From Crocinitomicaceae bacterium (lineage in GTDB: Bacteria; Bacteroidota; Bacteroidia; Flavobacteriales_D; Crocinitomicaceae): a stretch of DNA of 64,000 bases. The stretch is taken from positions 186,001 to 250,000 of the forward strand of contig JADJEU010000004.1 in NCBI GenBank assembly GCA_016709005.1. Direction: 5' to 3'. The position numbers and the translations under genes were made by a program. Below, piece after piece: positions 8,326-20,800 of the stretch (position 1 is its first letter; each line of letters begins with the position of its first letter). The notes under the pieces are model-generated. The model worked only from the letters and a program-made list of their open reading frames with translations. It was not told where the DNA came from and did no database searches.

Positions 8326-10266
8326 TTACTCTAATTCTTTTTCAATTTCCTTGGTCAGAAAATCTGCAAAAGCCTGCATGGTCATTGTTCCTAGGTCTCC
8401 TTCTGCTTGCTTTCTCACACCTACTTCACCCGACTCTGCCTCTTTCTCTCCGACAATCAACATGAAAGGTATTTTTTTCACCTCATTGTCGCGGATTTTC
8501 TTTCCAATTTTTTCGTTCCTTTCGTCAACGAAGCCGCGAATATCGTAATTATTTAGGAAATCCAACACTTTTTGAGCGTAATCATTATACTTTTCAGATA
8601 TTGGTAAAACCGCAATCTGATCTGAAGTCAGCCACAGTGGGAACTTCCCAGCACAATGTTCAATCAATACGGCAATAAAGCGTTCCATGGATCCAAACGG
8701 TGCACGGTGGATCATTACCGGCCTATGTCTTTCATTATCAGCGCCTACATACTCCAATTCAAAACGTTCCGGTAAATTGTAGTCAACCTGAATAGTTCCC
8801 AATTGCCATTCACGATTTAAAGCATCACGCACCATAAAGTCCAGCTTTGGTCCATAGAAGGCAGCTTCTCCATATTCAACTACTGTTTTCAAACCTTTCT
8901 CAGCAGCAGCCTCTATAATTGCACGTTCAGCTTTTTCCCAATTCTCATCCGAGCCAATATATTTTTCAGGATTGTTTGGATCTCTCAATGAAATTTGTGC
9001 CTGGAAATTTTCAAATTTTAAAGTCTTGAAAATGTAAAGCACGATATCAATTACCTTTTTAAACTCATCTTTTACTTGTTCAGGCATGCAGAATAAATGC
9101 GCATCATCTTGCGTAAATCCACGCACACGTGTAAGGCCATGCAACTCACCGCTTTGTTCGTAACGATAAACTGTTCCAAACTCTGCAAAGCGCACAGGAA
9201 GATCTTTGTAGCTGCGTGGTTTACTTTTGTAAATTTCACAGTGATGAGGACAGTTCATTGGTTTTAACAAAAACTCTTCCCCTTCATGAGGCGTTGTAAT
9301 TGCTCTAAATGAATCAGCTCCGTATTTCGCAAAATGGCCTGACGTGATATACAATTCTTTTGATCCAATGTGTGGCGTAATGACTTGCTCATAACCCGCT
9401 TTACGTTGAACTTTTTTCAGGAAGTTTTCAAGTCGTTCACGAAGTAAAGCTCCTTTTGGAAGCCACAGTGGAAGACCCATACCCACTTTTTGAGAGAAGG
9501 TGAAAAGCTCCAGTTCTTTTCCTAATTTTCTATGATCACGCTTCTTTGCTTCTTCAAGCATTGTCAAATAATCAGTAAGATCTTTTTGCTTTTGGAAAGT
9601 GATTCCGTAAATGCGTGTAAGCTGTTTATTTTTTTCATCACCGCGCCAATACGCTCCAGCAATAGACATCAGCTTTACCGCCTTAATAAATCCAGTATTT
9701 GGAATGTGCGGACCACGACACAGATCTGTAAAATTACCTTGTGTATAGAAAGTGATCGTGCCATCTGCTAAGCCATCAATCAATTCTAATTTATACGGAT
9801 CTGCTTTTTCTGTAAAGTATTTTATCGCATCTGCTTTGGAAACTTCTTTGCGGATATAAGCATTTTTCTGACCAGCCAATTCGATCATTTTCTTTTCGAT
9901 ATCTGGAAGATTTGCATCAGAAATTGTGTGCGATCCTAAATCAATATCATAATAAAAACCATTTTCAATCGGAGGACCAATAGCAAGTTTTACACCCGGA
10001 TACAGTGCTTCAATCGCCTCAGCCATCAAATGCGCAGACGAATGCCACATGGCCATTTTACCACCTTCATCATTCCAGGTCAACAATTTCAGCATTGTTT
10101 TTTCAGGCAAAGGTCGATTGGCGTCAATAATTTCACCGTTTACCTCAGCAGCCAAGACATTCCTGGCAAGGCCTTCACTGATGCTTAAAGCTACATCCAT
10201 TGCAGATGCGCCTTGATTGTATTCTCTGACTGATCCGTCAGGCAGTGTTACTTGAATCATCATCAT
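8326..10266 (-). CDS. thrS: Threonyl-tRNA synthetase
   Basis: A full-length 646-residue class II synthetase. It has an N-terminal TGS domain (IQVTLPDGSVREY), the editing domain with HSSAHLMAEAI and FTDLCRGPHIP (Zn/editing His and Cys), and the catalytic core with motif 2 RYEQSGELHGLTRVRGFTQD and the zinc ligand in PMNCPHHCEIY. The anticodon-binding domain is at the C-terminus (about 545-646). Three ATG codons in a row open the gene (10258-10266); which one is used is unknown. It heads the operon with infC, rpmI and rplT. The gene before it is separated by a terminator. Confidence 0.97.
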   Translation of the reverse strand: MMMIQVTLPDGSVREYNQGASAMDVALSISEGLARNVLAAEVNGEIIDANRPLPEKTMLKLLTWNDEGGKMAMWHSSAHLMAEAIEALYPGVKLAIGPPIENGFYYDIDLGSHTISDANLPDIEKKMIELAGQKNAYIRKEVSKADAIKYFTEKADPYKLELIDGLADGTITFYTQGNFTDLCRGPHIPNTGFIKAVKLMSIAGAYWRGDEKNKQLTRIYGITFQKQKDLTDYLTMLEEAKKRDHRKLGKELELFTFSQKVGMGLPLWLPKGALLRERLENFLKKVQRKAGYEQVITPHIGSKELYITSGHFAKYGADSFRAITTPHEGEEFLLKPMNCPHHCEIYKSKPRSYKDLPVRFAEFGTVYRYEQSGELHGLTRVRGFTQDDAHLFCMPEQVKDEFKKVIDIVLYIFKTLKFENFQAQISLRDPNNPEKYIGSDENWEKAERAIIEAAAEKGLKTVVEYGEAAFYGPKLDFMVRDALNREWQLGTIQVDYNLPERFELEYVGADNERHRPVMIHRAPFGSMERFIAVLIEHCAGKFPLWLTSDQIAVLPISEKYNDYAQKVLDFLNNYDIRGFVDERNEKIGKKIRDNEVKKIPFMLIVGEKEAESGEVGVRKQAEGDLGTMTMQAFADFLTKEIEKELE

Positions 10267-10291
10267 TTCTTAAAAAAGTTGTGCAACATTA

Positions 10292-10330
10292 AATAAAAAA
10301 GCTCCTCTTGCACAGAGCAGGAGGAGCTTG
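10292..10330 (-). terminator. Terminator after the 10349-10873 gene
   Basis: On the minus strand a nine-pair stem AAGCTCCTC/GAGGAGCTT with a loop of about 12 bases is followed by TTTTTTATTT. It lies between the exported-protein gene and thrS and should make thrS start its own transcript. Confidence 0.82.
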
Positions 10331-10348
10331 ATTGGAAATAATTATTTC

Positions 10349-10873
10349 TTAAATTTTATATCCCATAACCAGAACCATCGCTGCGCGTTCTTTCATGGTA
10401 GGCGTTTTATTTTCAGCGCCCGGTACTCCTGGAATCGCGTAGCTAACAAATACACGTTTCAAACGACCACCGTTTGGTTTTTTAGTATCGTACGCTTTTT
10501 GCAAATCTGTAGTTTCAACCACTACGTTTTTACCCATTACGCCTGAAAACTCTTTTAGCATGATACGGTCAGTGATTGTAACATCTTCGTCGTAAATCTG
10601 AACAGTGATATCATTTGGCAATGATTTTCCATTGAAAGAGAAACGATAATCAGTATTGTTGAATAAATAAACCTCAACCTCTTTTGTTTGTTTATAGGTT
10701 TTGAAATTGAAGTAAGTTACTTTAGAACCGTCGTAGCGATAAGGCTTCAAAGCATCTTTTGCTTCTACCTTCTGAGTTTCGATATTTTCTTTAAACTCGG
10801 TTAGATTTGCCGCAGTTTGTGCAAACAAAACCACGAAACAGAAACTAGCTATTAATATGAATGTCTTTTTCAT
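10349..10873 (-). CDS. Exported protein of unknown function
   Basis: A 174-residue protein with a signal peptide (MKKTFILIASFCFVVLFAQ). No known domain is recognised. The mature part is a mixed-charge beta-rich sequence (VTYFNFKTYKQTKEVEVYLF) with no cysteine and no repeated motif. It follows the lipoprotein gene at 10886 by 12 bases, so the pair is probably one transcript ending at the terminator at 10292-10330. A periplasmic or outer-membrane location is inferred from the signal alone. Confidence 0.6.
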   Translation of the reverse strand: MKKTFILIASFCFVVLFAQTAANLTEFKENIETQKVEAKDALKPYRYDGSKVTYFNFKTYKQTKEVEVYLFNNTDYRFSFNGKSLPNDITVQIYDEDVTITDRIMLKEFSGVMGKNVVVETTDLQKAYDTKKPNGGRLKRVFVSYAIPGVPGAENKTPTMKERAAMVLVMGYKI

Positions 10874-10885
10874 TGGTAAATTGGT

Positions 10886-11764
10886 TTAACCGTTAATAAT
10901 TTTACCTCTTAGCGTTTTAATCAAACCACTTAAGGCTTTGAAATCAGCATCGGTCAGATTAAGTTCAGTTGCATTTTCGTCCGCAACATAAGCCTTCACA
11001 GATTCAAAGTTGTCAAAGGTTGATTGAATATTCTCAAGGTCAGTGATTAACCATCCAAGATCTATGCCACTATTTTTTGGATCTTTTAATCCTTTAATGA
11101 TGTTGCTTAGAATAGCCATTTGCTCGGTGATCTGAGCTCCCAGACCTTCTTTTCCTTTATTTTTCTCAAAGTCATAAACACCTAAGTACATACCTTCTGT
11201 CCATGCACCTGCAAAGTGAATTGCCGATTTATTTTGCATGTCATTTTCTTCCATGTATGTTTCAGTGCGCTCATGAATATCAATCATCAAAATCTCGATA
11301 GAATCCTTGTCTTCAATGTTTTTATCAAAACGATCCATCAAATCCTGATTTTCAAAAACAGCTTCCATTCCAATTTGTTCAGCAAGCGTAGTAATAACAC
11401 CAAGGTATTTGCGGCCTTCGTTTGACTGTTCGTTCAATACGCAATAAGCCATATCTGCAGAATAAACACCAAAGTTTAACATCTGTTTCAACTCTTCAGT
11501 ATACTTAGAAACGTTGGTAGTTGGGTTGGTGATGTTAGAATGATAAACAAGTCCTGATTTTTTGAAGATACTTGCTACCTGCAGTGGAGAAGGCAAATGA
11601 TAATCTACATCCGGAGATTCAAACATGTCTTCTGTCAATTCATCTTCAGTGGCGGTTGTGTCAACAACATTTAGGCCATCCTCTGGTTCTGAATTTCCGC
11701 AAGAAACGAGGGCCAATCCCACGATTACTGACGTTATAGCGTTTTTTAGGTTTACTCTTGTCAT
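10886..11764 (-). CDS. Putative lipoprotein of unknown function
   Basis: A 292-residue protein. The signal peptide ends in a lipobox, GLALVSCGNSE, so the mature protein is likely lipid-anchored at Cys22. An acidic stretch follows (SEPEDGLNVVDTTATEDELT), then helical sequence (about 55-285) including YTEELKQMLNFGVYSADMAY. No domain is recognised by eye. It leads the two-gene unit with the exported protein downstream. The 147-base region upstream divides it from the divergent barrel gene at 11912. Confidence 0.6.
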   Translation of the reverse strand: MTRVNLKNAITSVIVGLALVSCGNSEPEDGLNVVDTTATEDELTEDMFESPDVDYHLPSPLQVASIFKKSGLVYHSNITNPTTNVSKYTEELKQMLNFGVYSADMAYCVLNEQSNEGRKYLGVITTLAEQIGMEAVFENQDLMDRFDKNIEDKDSIEILMIDIHERTETYMEENDMQNKSAIHFAGAWTEGMYLGVYDFEKNKGKEGLGAQITEQMAILSNIIKGLKDPKNSGIDLGWLITDLENIQSTFDNFESVKAYVADENATELNLTDADFKALSGLIKTLRGKIING

Positions 11765-11911
11765 TATAGATTCGTTTTAGGGTAGCTAAAGTAGAAAATG
11801 ATTTTTTAATAGCGCTTATTTTATTGCAATTTTTTAAGACCCGAAAGGATATTCCATTATTTTTACCCCGCAAAAGAAATCTGTTAATCAATCAATTTAA
11901 CCCAAAAAAGT

Positions 11912-12646
11912 ATGCGCCATCTTTTACTTTCAATCTCATTATTAGCGTTGACACTCAACGCAAACAGTCAACTTTGGTTTGATGTCGGCCTTAAAGGCGG
12001 CGGCGGTTCCGGCTTCTTAAAAAACAGCCATATCAGTCAGGACAACAGACTTGGAATCAGCCCGGGTTATAATTACTTCTTTGGTGCTAAAGTTGGATTC
12101 AATTATGGCTATTATGTTTCCATTGCTACCGATTTCACTTACGGGACTAATTCATTTTCGTTTCTGCAATCGGGTATTTACGACTCTTCAAGAACCTACA
12201 AATACAACATTAAATACTCATCATTTAACATTGCTCCGCTTTTCAGATTTACAAAAGAGGCATCTTATATTGAGATCGGACCTGAATTTTCATTCACAAA
12301 AAAACCAACCTATACAGACGAGGCTACTCTAAATGTTCCAGTAGATGCTACTCCATATATCAATCCTAAATTAACAAGTCTTGTATTTGGTTTTGGAGGT
12401 TATATGATGGGTAACGATGTTGTAGCTCTGCAGATGGGACTTCGTGTTCATTATACACTATCAAATTTGACATCACCGGATTACGACGCTTCACGCTATC
12501 CATTGACTAACTATCCTGATCTTTCGAGCGGTGTAAAAACAAATCCTTTCATCGTTCAACTGCACATGGAGATCAATTTCTCTTTGGGTCAGTTAGCTCG
12601 CTCCACTTCTAAGTGCGGACGACGTGTTGCATTTCTATCATTTTAA
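11912..12646 (+). CDS. Outer-membrane beta-barrel protein
   Basis: A 244-residue protein with a signal peptide (MRHLLLSISLLALTLNANSQ) and alternating amphipathic strands of the porin-type or OMP_b-brl family, such as VGFNYGYYVSIATDFTYGTN and FGFGGYMMGNDVVALQMGLR. The C-terminus (MEINFSLGQLARSTSKCGRR) extends past the last predicted strand. Function is unknown. It is divergent from the lipoprotein at 10886, and the ComEC-type gene begins 19 bases after its stop, so the two may be co-transcribed. Confidence 0.65.
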   Translation: MRHLLLSISLLALTLNANSQLWFDVGLKGGGGSGFLKNSHISQDNRLGISPGYNYFFGAKVGFNYGYYVSIATDFTYGTNSFSFLQSGIYDSSRTYKYNIKYSSFNIAPLFRFTKEASYIEIGPEFSFTKKPTYTDEATLNVPVDATPYINPKLTSLVFGFGGYMMGNDVVALQMGLRVHYTLSNLTSPDYDASRYPLTNYPDLSSGVKTNPFIVQLHMEINFSLGQLARSTSKCGRRVAFLSF

Positions 12647-12665
12647 TAACTAGTACTTTTTTTCA

Positions 12666-14720
12666 TTGAATAGTATAAAGTATTCGGTTTCACTGAAGAT
12701 ACTTTTACCGTTGGTAGTTGGGATACTCTTGTCTCACTATTTCTCAGTTGAAATCAACTTTAGCTGGCTTGTCTTTTTGTTTGGGTTATTGATTGGAGCG
12801 ATGATACTTCGCGCTAAAAACAGTTTTCTGTCGAATGCTGTTTTTGGATCATTGCTTTTTCTCTTTTTTACCGGCACTGGAATATTCAGCAAGAGTCAAT
12901 CGGACAGCTCAAAAGACAAGCAGTATTTTTCCAATTACATTCAAAAAGATTCGATCACTTATCTTCAACTTACCTTAAAAGACTATCCGACACTCTCTGA
13001 AAAATGGTTGAAGTGTGACGCCACTGTTAACGCACTCAACAATCATGAAACATCCGGTAAGATTCAAGTCTTCATAGAGCGAGATTCAAATTCAGAAAAC
13101 TTGAGTTACGGCGATCAGATTTTTGCAAGTGGATTCGTCTCAGCAATCAATGCACCAATGAATCCAAACGAATTTGATTATCGGTCCTATATGAAGCTGC
13201 ACGACATCCATCATCAGGTTTTTATTCGCCGCAATCAATGGAAAATCTCAGGCAATGATGCCAATCCAATTCTTGAATCAATTTATGGAATCAGAAATTA
13301 TTGTTCCAACGTTTTTGAAAATTCAGGAATGGATCCTGAAAATGTGGCTGTAGCAAAGGCTCTTGTTTTAGGAGATAAAGCATTGATCAGTGATGAACTT
13401 ATGCTGAGTTATGCGTCGACCGGTGCGCTTCACGTTTTAGCAGTTTCAGGACTTCATGTAGGAATTGTCATGCTGATTCTTGGCTTCATGCTTAAGCCAC
13501 TAAAGCGAATCAAAAAAGCTAAATTTCTATTTCTGATTTTTGCATTAAGTGGTATTTGGTTCTATGCAGTTCTTACAGGATTATCACCCTCTGTTTTAAG
13601 AGCGGCTGTAATGTTTTCATTTGTCTTGATTGGAAGTGAAATGCAACGAGACACATCCATTTATCAGTCTCTCATGATCTCAGCCATAATTCTGCTCTTA
13701 ATGGATCCCAATGTGCTTTTTCAACTTGGATTTTTACTGAGTTATTTTGCAGTAATCGGCATTGTTTTTTTTCATCCAAAAATCTATGCATTGTTCTTTT
13801 TCAAGAATAAATTGATGGATAAAATATGGCAAGTAACATGCGTTTCGATTGCAGCCCAACTCGCAACATTTCCATTAGGAATTTATTGCTTTCAGCAGTT
13901 TCCCAATTACTTTCTGATCGCAAATCTGATTGTAATTCCCATCTCATTTTTTGTTCTGATCATTGGAATTGGATCCTTAATTGTGAACACGGTTCCGCTG
14001 CTCAGTTATGTATTCTTTTATATTTTAGATTGGTTAATTTATTTGCTGAATAATGGCGTGCGCATTGTAGAGAGTTTGCCGTTTGCGGTTTTTGATTCGA
14101 TTGTAATCAGCTGGTATGATGCTGTTTTTCTATATCTATTTTTAATTTTAATCAGTTTTAGCATTCTGCGTAAATCAAAATTTGCGTTTCAGTTAGCCTT
14201 ACTATTTCTAACCTCTTTTTTTGTTTCTGATACGATAGATCATTTTAAAAAGTCAAACACCAAGCAAGTTGTCTTCTATAAAATGAAAAATGAAATTGTG
14301 CTAGACATTTTCGAAGGAAAAGAATTTACAACGGTTTCGACTTTTACAACTCAGGAATCAAATCAAGATTTAAAATTTCACGTTGAACCCAATCGATTGC
14401 AACTTGCGGGTAAAAAAAGTGCTTCAACGTATTTTGTCATTGATCCGGATCAGTCTGCGTTTGAATTTGAAAATAAAAGTCTGGTCTTTGCTGATCAGCT
14501 TTTATTGGACTCTGCACGTTTTCCGATAACAGATGCAGTCTACCTTCACGATTGCAAATTTATTTCAGATGAGTTGGTACAACATTGGATTGATCGAAAA
14601 ACGTTCTTAATTCTTGGTCGCAATTGCTCATACGGACTAAAAAAGCGACTGATTAAAATTGTGCCATCTACATGGGTTCATGACATTTCTACTGCAGGAG
14701 CCTTGATCTTCCGCTTCTAG
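12666..14720 (+). CDS. comEC: ComEC/Rec2-family DNA uptake channel
   Basis: A 684-residue polytopic protein. An N-terminal membrane pair is followed by a DUF4131/OB-like periplasmic domain (about 90-180), then the competence core with the signature STGALHVLAVSGLHVGIVML (about 249-268) and a further six to eight membrane segments ending near 540. The C-terminal metallo-beta-lactamase domain of Gram-positive ComEC is missing and a short unrelated soluble tail (about 550-684) takes its place, as in many Bacteroidota members. The role is passage of single-stranded DNA across the inner membrane during transformation. The only reasonable start is TTG at 12666; no ATG occurs in frame near it. Confidence 0.85.
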   Translation: MNSIKYSVSLKILLPLVVGILLSHYFSVEINFSWLVFLFGLLIGAMILRAKNSFLSNAVFGSLLFLFFTGTGIFSKSQSDSSKDKQYFSNYIQKDSITYLQLTLKDYPTLSEKWLKCDATVNALNNHETSGKIQVFIERDSNSENLSYGDQIFASGFVSAINAPMNPNEFDYRSYMKLHDIHHQVFIRRNQWKISGNDANPILESIYGIRNYCSNVFENSGMDPENVAVAKALVLGDKALISDELMLSYASTGALHVLAVSGLHVGIVMLILGFMLKPLKRIKKAKFLFLIFALSGIWFYAVLTGLSPSVLRAAVMFSFVLIGSEMQRDTSIYQSLMISAIILLLMDPNVLFQLGFLLSYFAVIGIVFFHPKIYALFFFKNKLMDKIWQVTCVSIAAQLATFPLGIYCFQQFPNYFLIANLIVIPISFFVLIIGIGSLIVNTVPLLSYVFFYILDWLIYLLNNGVRIVESLPFAVFDSIVISWYDAVFLYLFLILISFSILRKSKFAFQLALLFLTSFFVSDTIDHFKKSNTKQVVFYKMKNEIVLDIFEGKEFTTVSTFTTQESNQDLKFHVEPNRLQLAGKKSASTYFVIDPDQSAFEFENKSLVFADQLLLDSARFPITDAVYLHDCKFISDELVQHWIDRKTFLILGRNCSYGLKKRLIKIVPSTWVHDISTAGALIFRF

Positions 14721-14801
14721 GCTTGAATTGCCGAATGACTTTTTTTTGTAATTTCAGCAACTATACGATTTGCTGAACGTCTCACAACCGTAGGTTACCT
14801 A

Positions 14802-17800
14802 ATGAAAAAAACAGTACTCGCTTTTTTTATTTTTCTATTTGTTCTTTCGATTTCATTCGACAGCTATGCTGCATGTCCACAAGTTAATGCTGCTTTTACA
14901 ACTTCACAAACCAATATTTGCGGGCCTGGTCCACAAGTAATTTCATTTGTAAATACGAGTACTGGCGTGAACAATGTCACTGCCGATTATGAGTGGTTTT
15001 TAAATGGTGTTTCATTTGACAATACAAGTGGAATGGCTGCACCAAACACATCCAATATCTCGGCTGTTGGAACCTACACCTACATGCTCGTTGTAACAGA
15101 TTCAAGCGTGCCGTGCACAGACACTGCCACAGTCATAGTACGAATCTACCCGACCCCGAATGCAAACTTCACCTTTAATCCAAACAATGCGTGTGGTGGA
15201 TTACCTGTAACTTTTACAAACTCATCTACCGGAACAATTGGCGCTACTACTTATTCCTGGAACTTTGGAGATGGCGGCACAGCGACAACCACTAATGCCA
15301 CACATACATATGCCGCTGGTGGAAGCTACAATGTGACGCTTACCCAAACGAATGGACCCGGTTGCACCAATAGTGAGACGCAGACAGTCACCAGTCTTCC
15401 GATTCCTGCCGTTGCTATTTCTGGTGCTGACATTGACGGAGATCTAATAAATTGCCTTTTACCGGCAGATCCATCAACCTCACAAATTGTTACATTCTCA
15501 AATACAACAACAGGAGCAGTCAGTTATACCTGGGATTTTGGTGACGGCTCCGGAACCTTTACAACGGCATCGAATGCTGACTTTCCACATACCTACACGT
15601 CATACGGAACCTTTACAGTAACAATGACAGCAACACATGCAAATGGTTGCACTGCAACCGCAACGCTCACCGTAGTTTTTGAAAAGTACGTTTCTGCAGC
15701 CATGACGCTTGACATAACCGAATACAGCGGCTGCGCGCCACATGATTTAAGTACGTTAACTAATCTTTCCGTAAACGCAAATTCATATACCTGGAATTTT
15801 GGTGATGGAACAATTATTACCACTGCGAGCCCTATTCCTCCATCACACTTTTATACAGCTTCTGGCAGTTATACAATTAGTTTGACAGCAGTAAACAGTT
15901 GCAACACGGCTAACTCAACAATCAGTCCGATTGTAATTGTCGCAGGACCGACCGCAAACTTTAATAATAGTTTAGCTGGCCTTGGAGGCTTGGGTTGTGC
16001 GCCACAAAATGTCACTTTTACAAATGCATCCGCCGGCACATCTCCAGCAAATAATTATCAATGGAATATGGGGAATGGTAATACATACATCACCACCATA
16101 AATCCACCAATACAAACATATGATACAACTGGTGTATATACCATCACACTTGTTGCTGGCAATGCTTGTGGTTTTGATACCATTACAACGAACATTACGA
16201 TTGATACAATTCCTGTTGTGGATATTGTTTCGACGCCTTTAGACGGTTGCTCACCTTTAGTTGTTTCTACCGTAAATAATTCGTACGAACCACCAATCAA
16301 CTATACATGGACAGTCGATGGTGTTTTTGCAGGCAATGGCGCAACACTGCCCAATCAGACTTTTATCAATTCAGGATCCTATTCAGCAACCAATCATGTC
16401 ATTCAACTTTTTGGAAGTAATCACTGCGGATCTGATATTGATCTCGAATTTATAACTGTGCATCCAGAAACAATCGCAGATTTTTTTGCAACCACAGATA
16501 CGATTTGTGCAGGCGAATCTATTTTATTTATTGATCAATCTACCGGAGAAAATTTAACTTATGCCTGGGATTTTGGAGTGAGTACTGAAACTACGGCAGG
16601 ACCACACAACATTCAGTTTAACGTTGCGGGAACCTATGTGATTGAACTTGCTGTGGATGGTTACTGTGGTCCAGATGTGATCACGATGAATGTGGTTGTG
16701 CTTCCAATTCCAGTTGCAGATTTTGTTGCGAATCCAGTCAGTATTTGTGTGGGTGAAACAGTGTCGCTAACCAACAATTCCACACTTGGCGGAAGCTATG
16801 CTTGGACATTTCAAAATGGAACGCCGGCAACTTCAAATGTATATTCTCCTGCGCCAATTTTATTTAATACATCAGGATCTCAAACAATTTTACTCACCGT
16901 TAATTTGCTTGGATGTATTGCAACCGATACAGAAATTATTACCGTGAACGCATTGCCTGATCCAACTTTTACATTGACACCGAATAATGGCTGCACACCA
17001 CTAAATGTTTCTGCAAATTATACCGGAACAGCAGTGGGTGGTGATCAATACGATTGGGACTTAGGGAATGGATCTAATTCAATTCTTCAAAATCCACCAA
17101 CACAAATCTATACCGCAGCAGGTGCGGACGCTACCTATACGGTTGAACTTATTATAACAAGCGCTGCAGGTTGTTCTGACAGCAGTGAATTAACTGTACT
17201 TGTACATCCTCTTCCTATTGCTGATTATACTACATTGCCTGATACCGCTTGCGCAGGAACACCTATTGGATTTTTAAACAACTCAGTTGGTGCATCTACT
17301 TATGTGTGGGATTTTGGTGACGGAACAAATTCTGCAGTAGTCAGTCCATCTCACACATATACAGTGACAGGCGATATTACGACTGAATTAATTGCATATA
17401 CTGCATTTGGTTGTACCGATACAATTCAACACGATATTTACATCGATTCTATTCCAACAGCGAATTTTATTTTCGATGTTGTTTGTGAAATAGACACGAC
17501 TTCTTTCACAGATTTATCTATTGGTGGTGTAACGGATTGGTCGTGGAATTTTGGAGATGCTTCACCTCTGAACACATCACAAAGCCCTACCCATTTTTAT
17601 GGTAATGACGGTACTTATTCTGTGAGTCTTACCGTTACAAATCCTGCAAATTGTACCAATACATTAACTCAACTAGTGAATGTCAGTACAGTCCCTGTTG
17701 CTAATTTTTCAACCGGCAGCACTTGTCTTGGATCGCTTTCATCCTTTACAGATTTATCTGCTGGAATTACCTCATCCTGGCAATGGAATTTTGATGATGG

Positions 17801-20800
17801 ATCACCCACCAGTATTTTACAAAATCCAACACATACGTATACTGCAGTTGGAACATACAATGTTGAATTAATAGCCATGGCAGGTAATGGTTGTTCAGAC
17901 ACAATCACACTGCCTATAACTGTTACTCCTATCCCAACAGCTGATTTTTCATTCCTAAATGTTTGCGCCGAAGATGAAACTTTTTTTACAGATCTTTCAT
18001 TGGGAACACCTGATACCTGGAGCTGGAATTTTGGTGATGGAAATACAGACAACACAAATAATCCGAACCCAATACACACTTATGCAAGTTCAGGAACATT
18101 TAATGTGACACTCACTGCGGGCTATTCAGCTAGCGGCTGCACCCATAGCATTACACAAGCAGTGACTGCGTTTCCCAGAACAAATCCAACCTTCACAACC
18201 AACACACCTTGTCTTGGTGGCGCAACAAATTTTACAGATCTGACAACAGGTGGTCCAATTATCTGGCAATGGAACTTAGGTGATGGTTCTCCATTAGAAG
18301 TAAATCAAAATCCGGTTCACACCTATGCCTCTCCCGGATTATTTCCAATACAGTTGGTGACCGAAAATATATTCGGTTGCATTGATACCTTGAATACAAC
18401 GGTTCAAGTATTTCCTTTACCCGTTGCAGATTTTACATCAAATGTAGTTTGTCTGAATACGCTTACTGCATTTACAGATTTATCTACTTCCGCAGTTTCC
18501 TGGCAATGGGATTTTGGAGATGGTACACTGAATGGTATTGGGCCAAATCCATTTCATCTATATACGACTGCAGGGAATTTTGATGTTGAATTAGTAGTCA
18601 CAAATGCGTTTGGATGTACAGACACCTTGGTTCAGACAATCACGGTGAATCCAAATCCAACAGCAGACTTTGCAGCAACAATTGCATGTCACACGTATCC
18701 AAATCTTTTTACAGATAATTCAACGGGCGCAGTTTTATGGAGCTGGGATTTTGGAGATGCAAGTCCGGTTGATAATAGCACATCGCCAAATCACATTTAT
18801 CCAAATCCCGGAACTTATTCTGTAGATCTGACAGTAGAAAATATTTTTGGTTGCACACATTCAATCACGCAAAATGTAAATGTATTGATTCAACCACAGG
18901 CAGATTTTTCTTACAACACGGTTTGCGCAGGCGAGACGGTTCAATTGACAGATCTTTCCACCAATACCCCAACAGATTTTCAGTGGGATTTTGGTGATGG
19001 ATCGCCGCTTGATTTTACACAAAATCCGACACACATTTTTGATCCCGGAGGAACTTTTACTTTAACGTACATCGTTTCAAATCCTGCAGGATGTGCAGAT
19101 ACTTTAATCACACCAATTACAGTTTACACAGTTCCTATTCCTGAATTCACCGCAGATACGGTTTGTCTTTTTACGGTAAGTTCGTTTACAGATCTGACAG
19201 TAGATGCGGCACCAATCGCAACTTGGTATTATGATTTTGATGATGGCAATCAATCCTTTTCTCAAAATCCAAATTACATTTTTGCAAATGCTGGAATTTA
19301 TAATGTGACCTTGCTTGTTACCAATATTCACGGTTGTGATAGCTCAGTTACTCACCCTGTTTATGTTTCAGATATTCCGGTTGCAGATTTTATTGCAGAT
19401 ACCGTTTGCACCGGAAGTCCTACAACATTTACAGATGCTTCTACCGGTTTCCCGGATTCATGGTTGTGGAATTTTGGAGATGGAAATAGCTCAGTCGTTG
19501 GACCGGTAACCACGCATACTTATGCAGCCCCGGGAACTTATCCCGTTTCACTTTTTGTTTCTGCGGGTGGTGCATGTTTTGACCAAACTTTTGAATTTGT
19601 TGTCGTGAGTAATAATGTGCAAGCAGGTATTATTGCAACTGATACAATTTGTGATGGAAATGCAATCAATTTTACAGATAACTCAACGATAAGTGCAGGT
19701 ATAATAGACACATGGTTCTGGGATTTTGGAGATGGAACAACTGCAACGACAGAAGATGCTTCTCACACCTATAGTGCACCTGGTACCTATCTGGTTACTC
19801 ATACCGTTGGGTCCAGCAGTGGCTGCAACAGCAGTGCTACATTTACAGTGACCGTTACGGATGTTCCTGTTGCAAATTTTGTTGAATTTTCTGCTTGTCA
19901 AAATGGAGTGACAAGCTTCAATGATATGTCATCAATTGCTGCAGGAACCGTAGACAGTTGGTCATGGAATTTTGGCGATGGATCTCTCGTTTCAACGCTT
20001 CAAAATCCAACCCATGTTTACACAGTTTCAGGAAATTATAGTGTGACCTTGACAGTTACGTCAGGATTTAATTGCGCCAATTCGTACACATCACCAATCA
20101 TTGTTTACCCTGCTCCTATCGCAGCATTCATTGCGCCTGTTGCTTGTCCCCAAGACACGATTTTGTACTCAGATCTTTCTACTATCAGCAGCGGCACAAT
20201 CACAAATTGGGCTTGGAATTTTGGAGATGGTACAACATCCCTTCTTCAAAATCCGCAGCATGGTTTTCAAATTTTGTCAGATAGCTTTGATGTGAGTTTA
20301 ATTGTGACTTCGAATTTTGGTTGTACAGACACAGTTATTCAGACAGTACTTACGCATCCATTTCCAGATTTTGCATGGGGTCCTGATTTAACTTCCGGTT
20401 GTCAACCTTTGATAGTAACTTTTTCAGATTCATCCACCGTTCTAAATGGCAGCATCACCAACTGGGAATGGAGTTTTGGAGATAGTATTTATTCATTCGC
20501 GCAAAATCCAGTTCATGTTTATACAGAACCAGGAAACTACTACGTGTCCTTATGGGTAACCACCTCAGATGGCTGTGATTTTAATTCATATGTCGATTAT
20601 CCAATCATCGTCTATCCAAAACCAACCGCTGAATTTACACCTTATTTTACCGAAGTTTCAATTCTTGAACCAGAAGTACAATTTCATGATTTATCAAGTG
20701 GTGCCATGGACTGGGAATGGTATTTTGGAGATGGTGACTATAGCAATGAGGTGAATCCGTTACATGAATTTACCGATACAGGATATTTTGATGTCATGCA

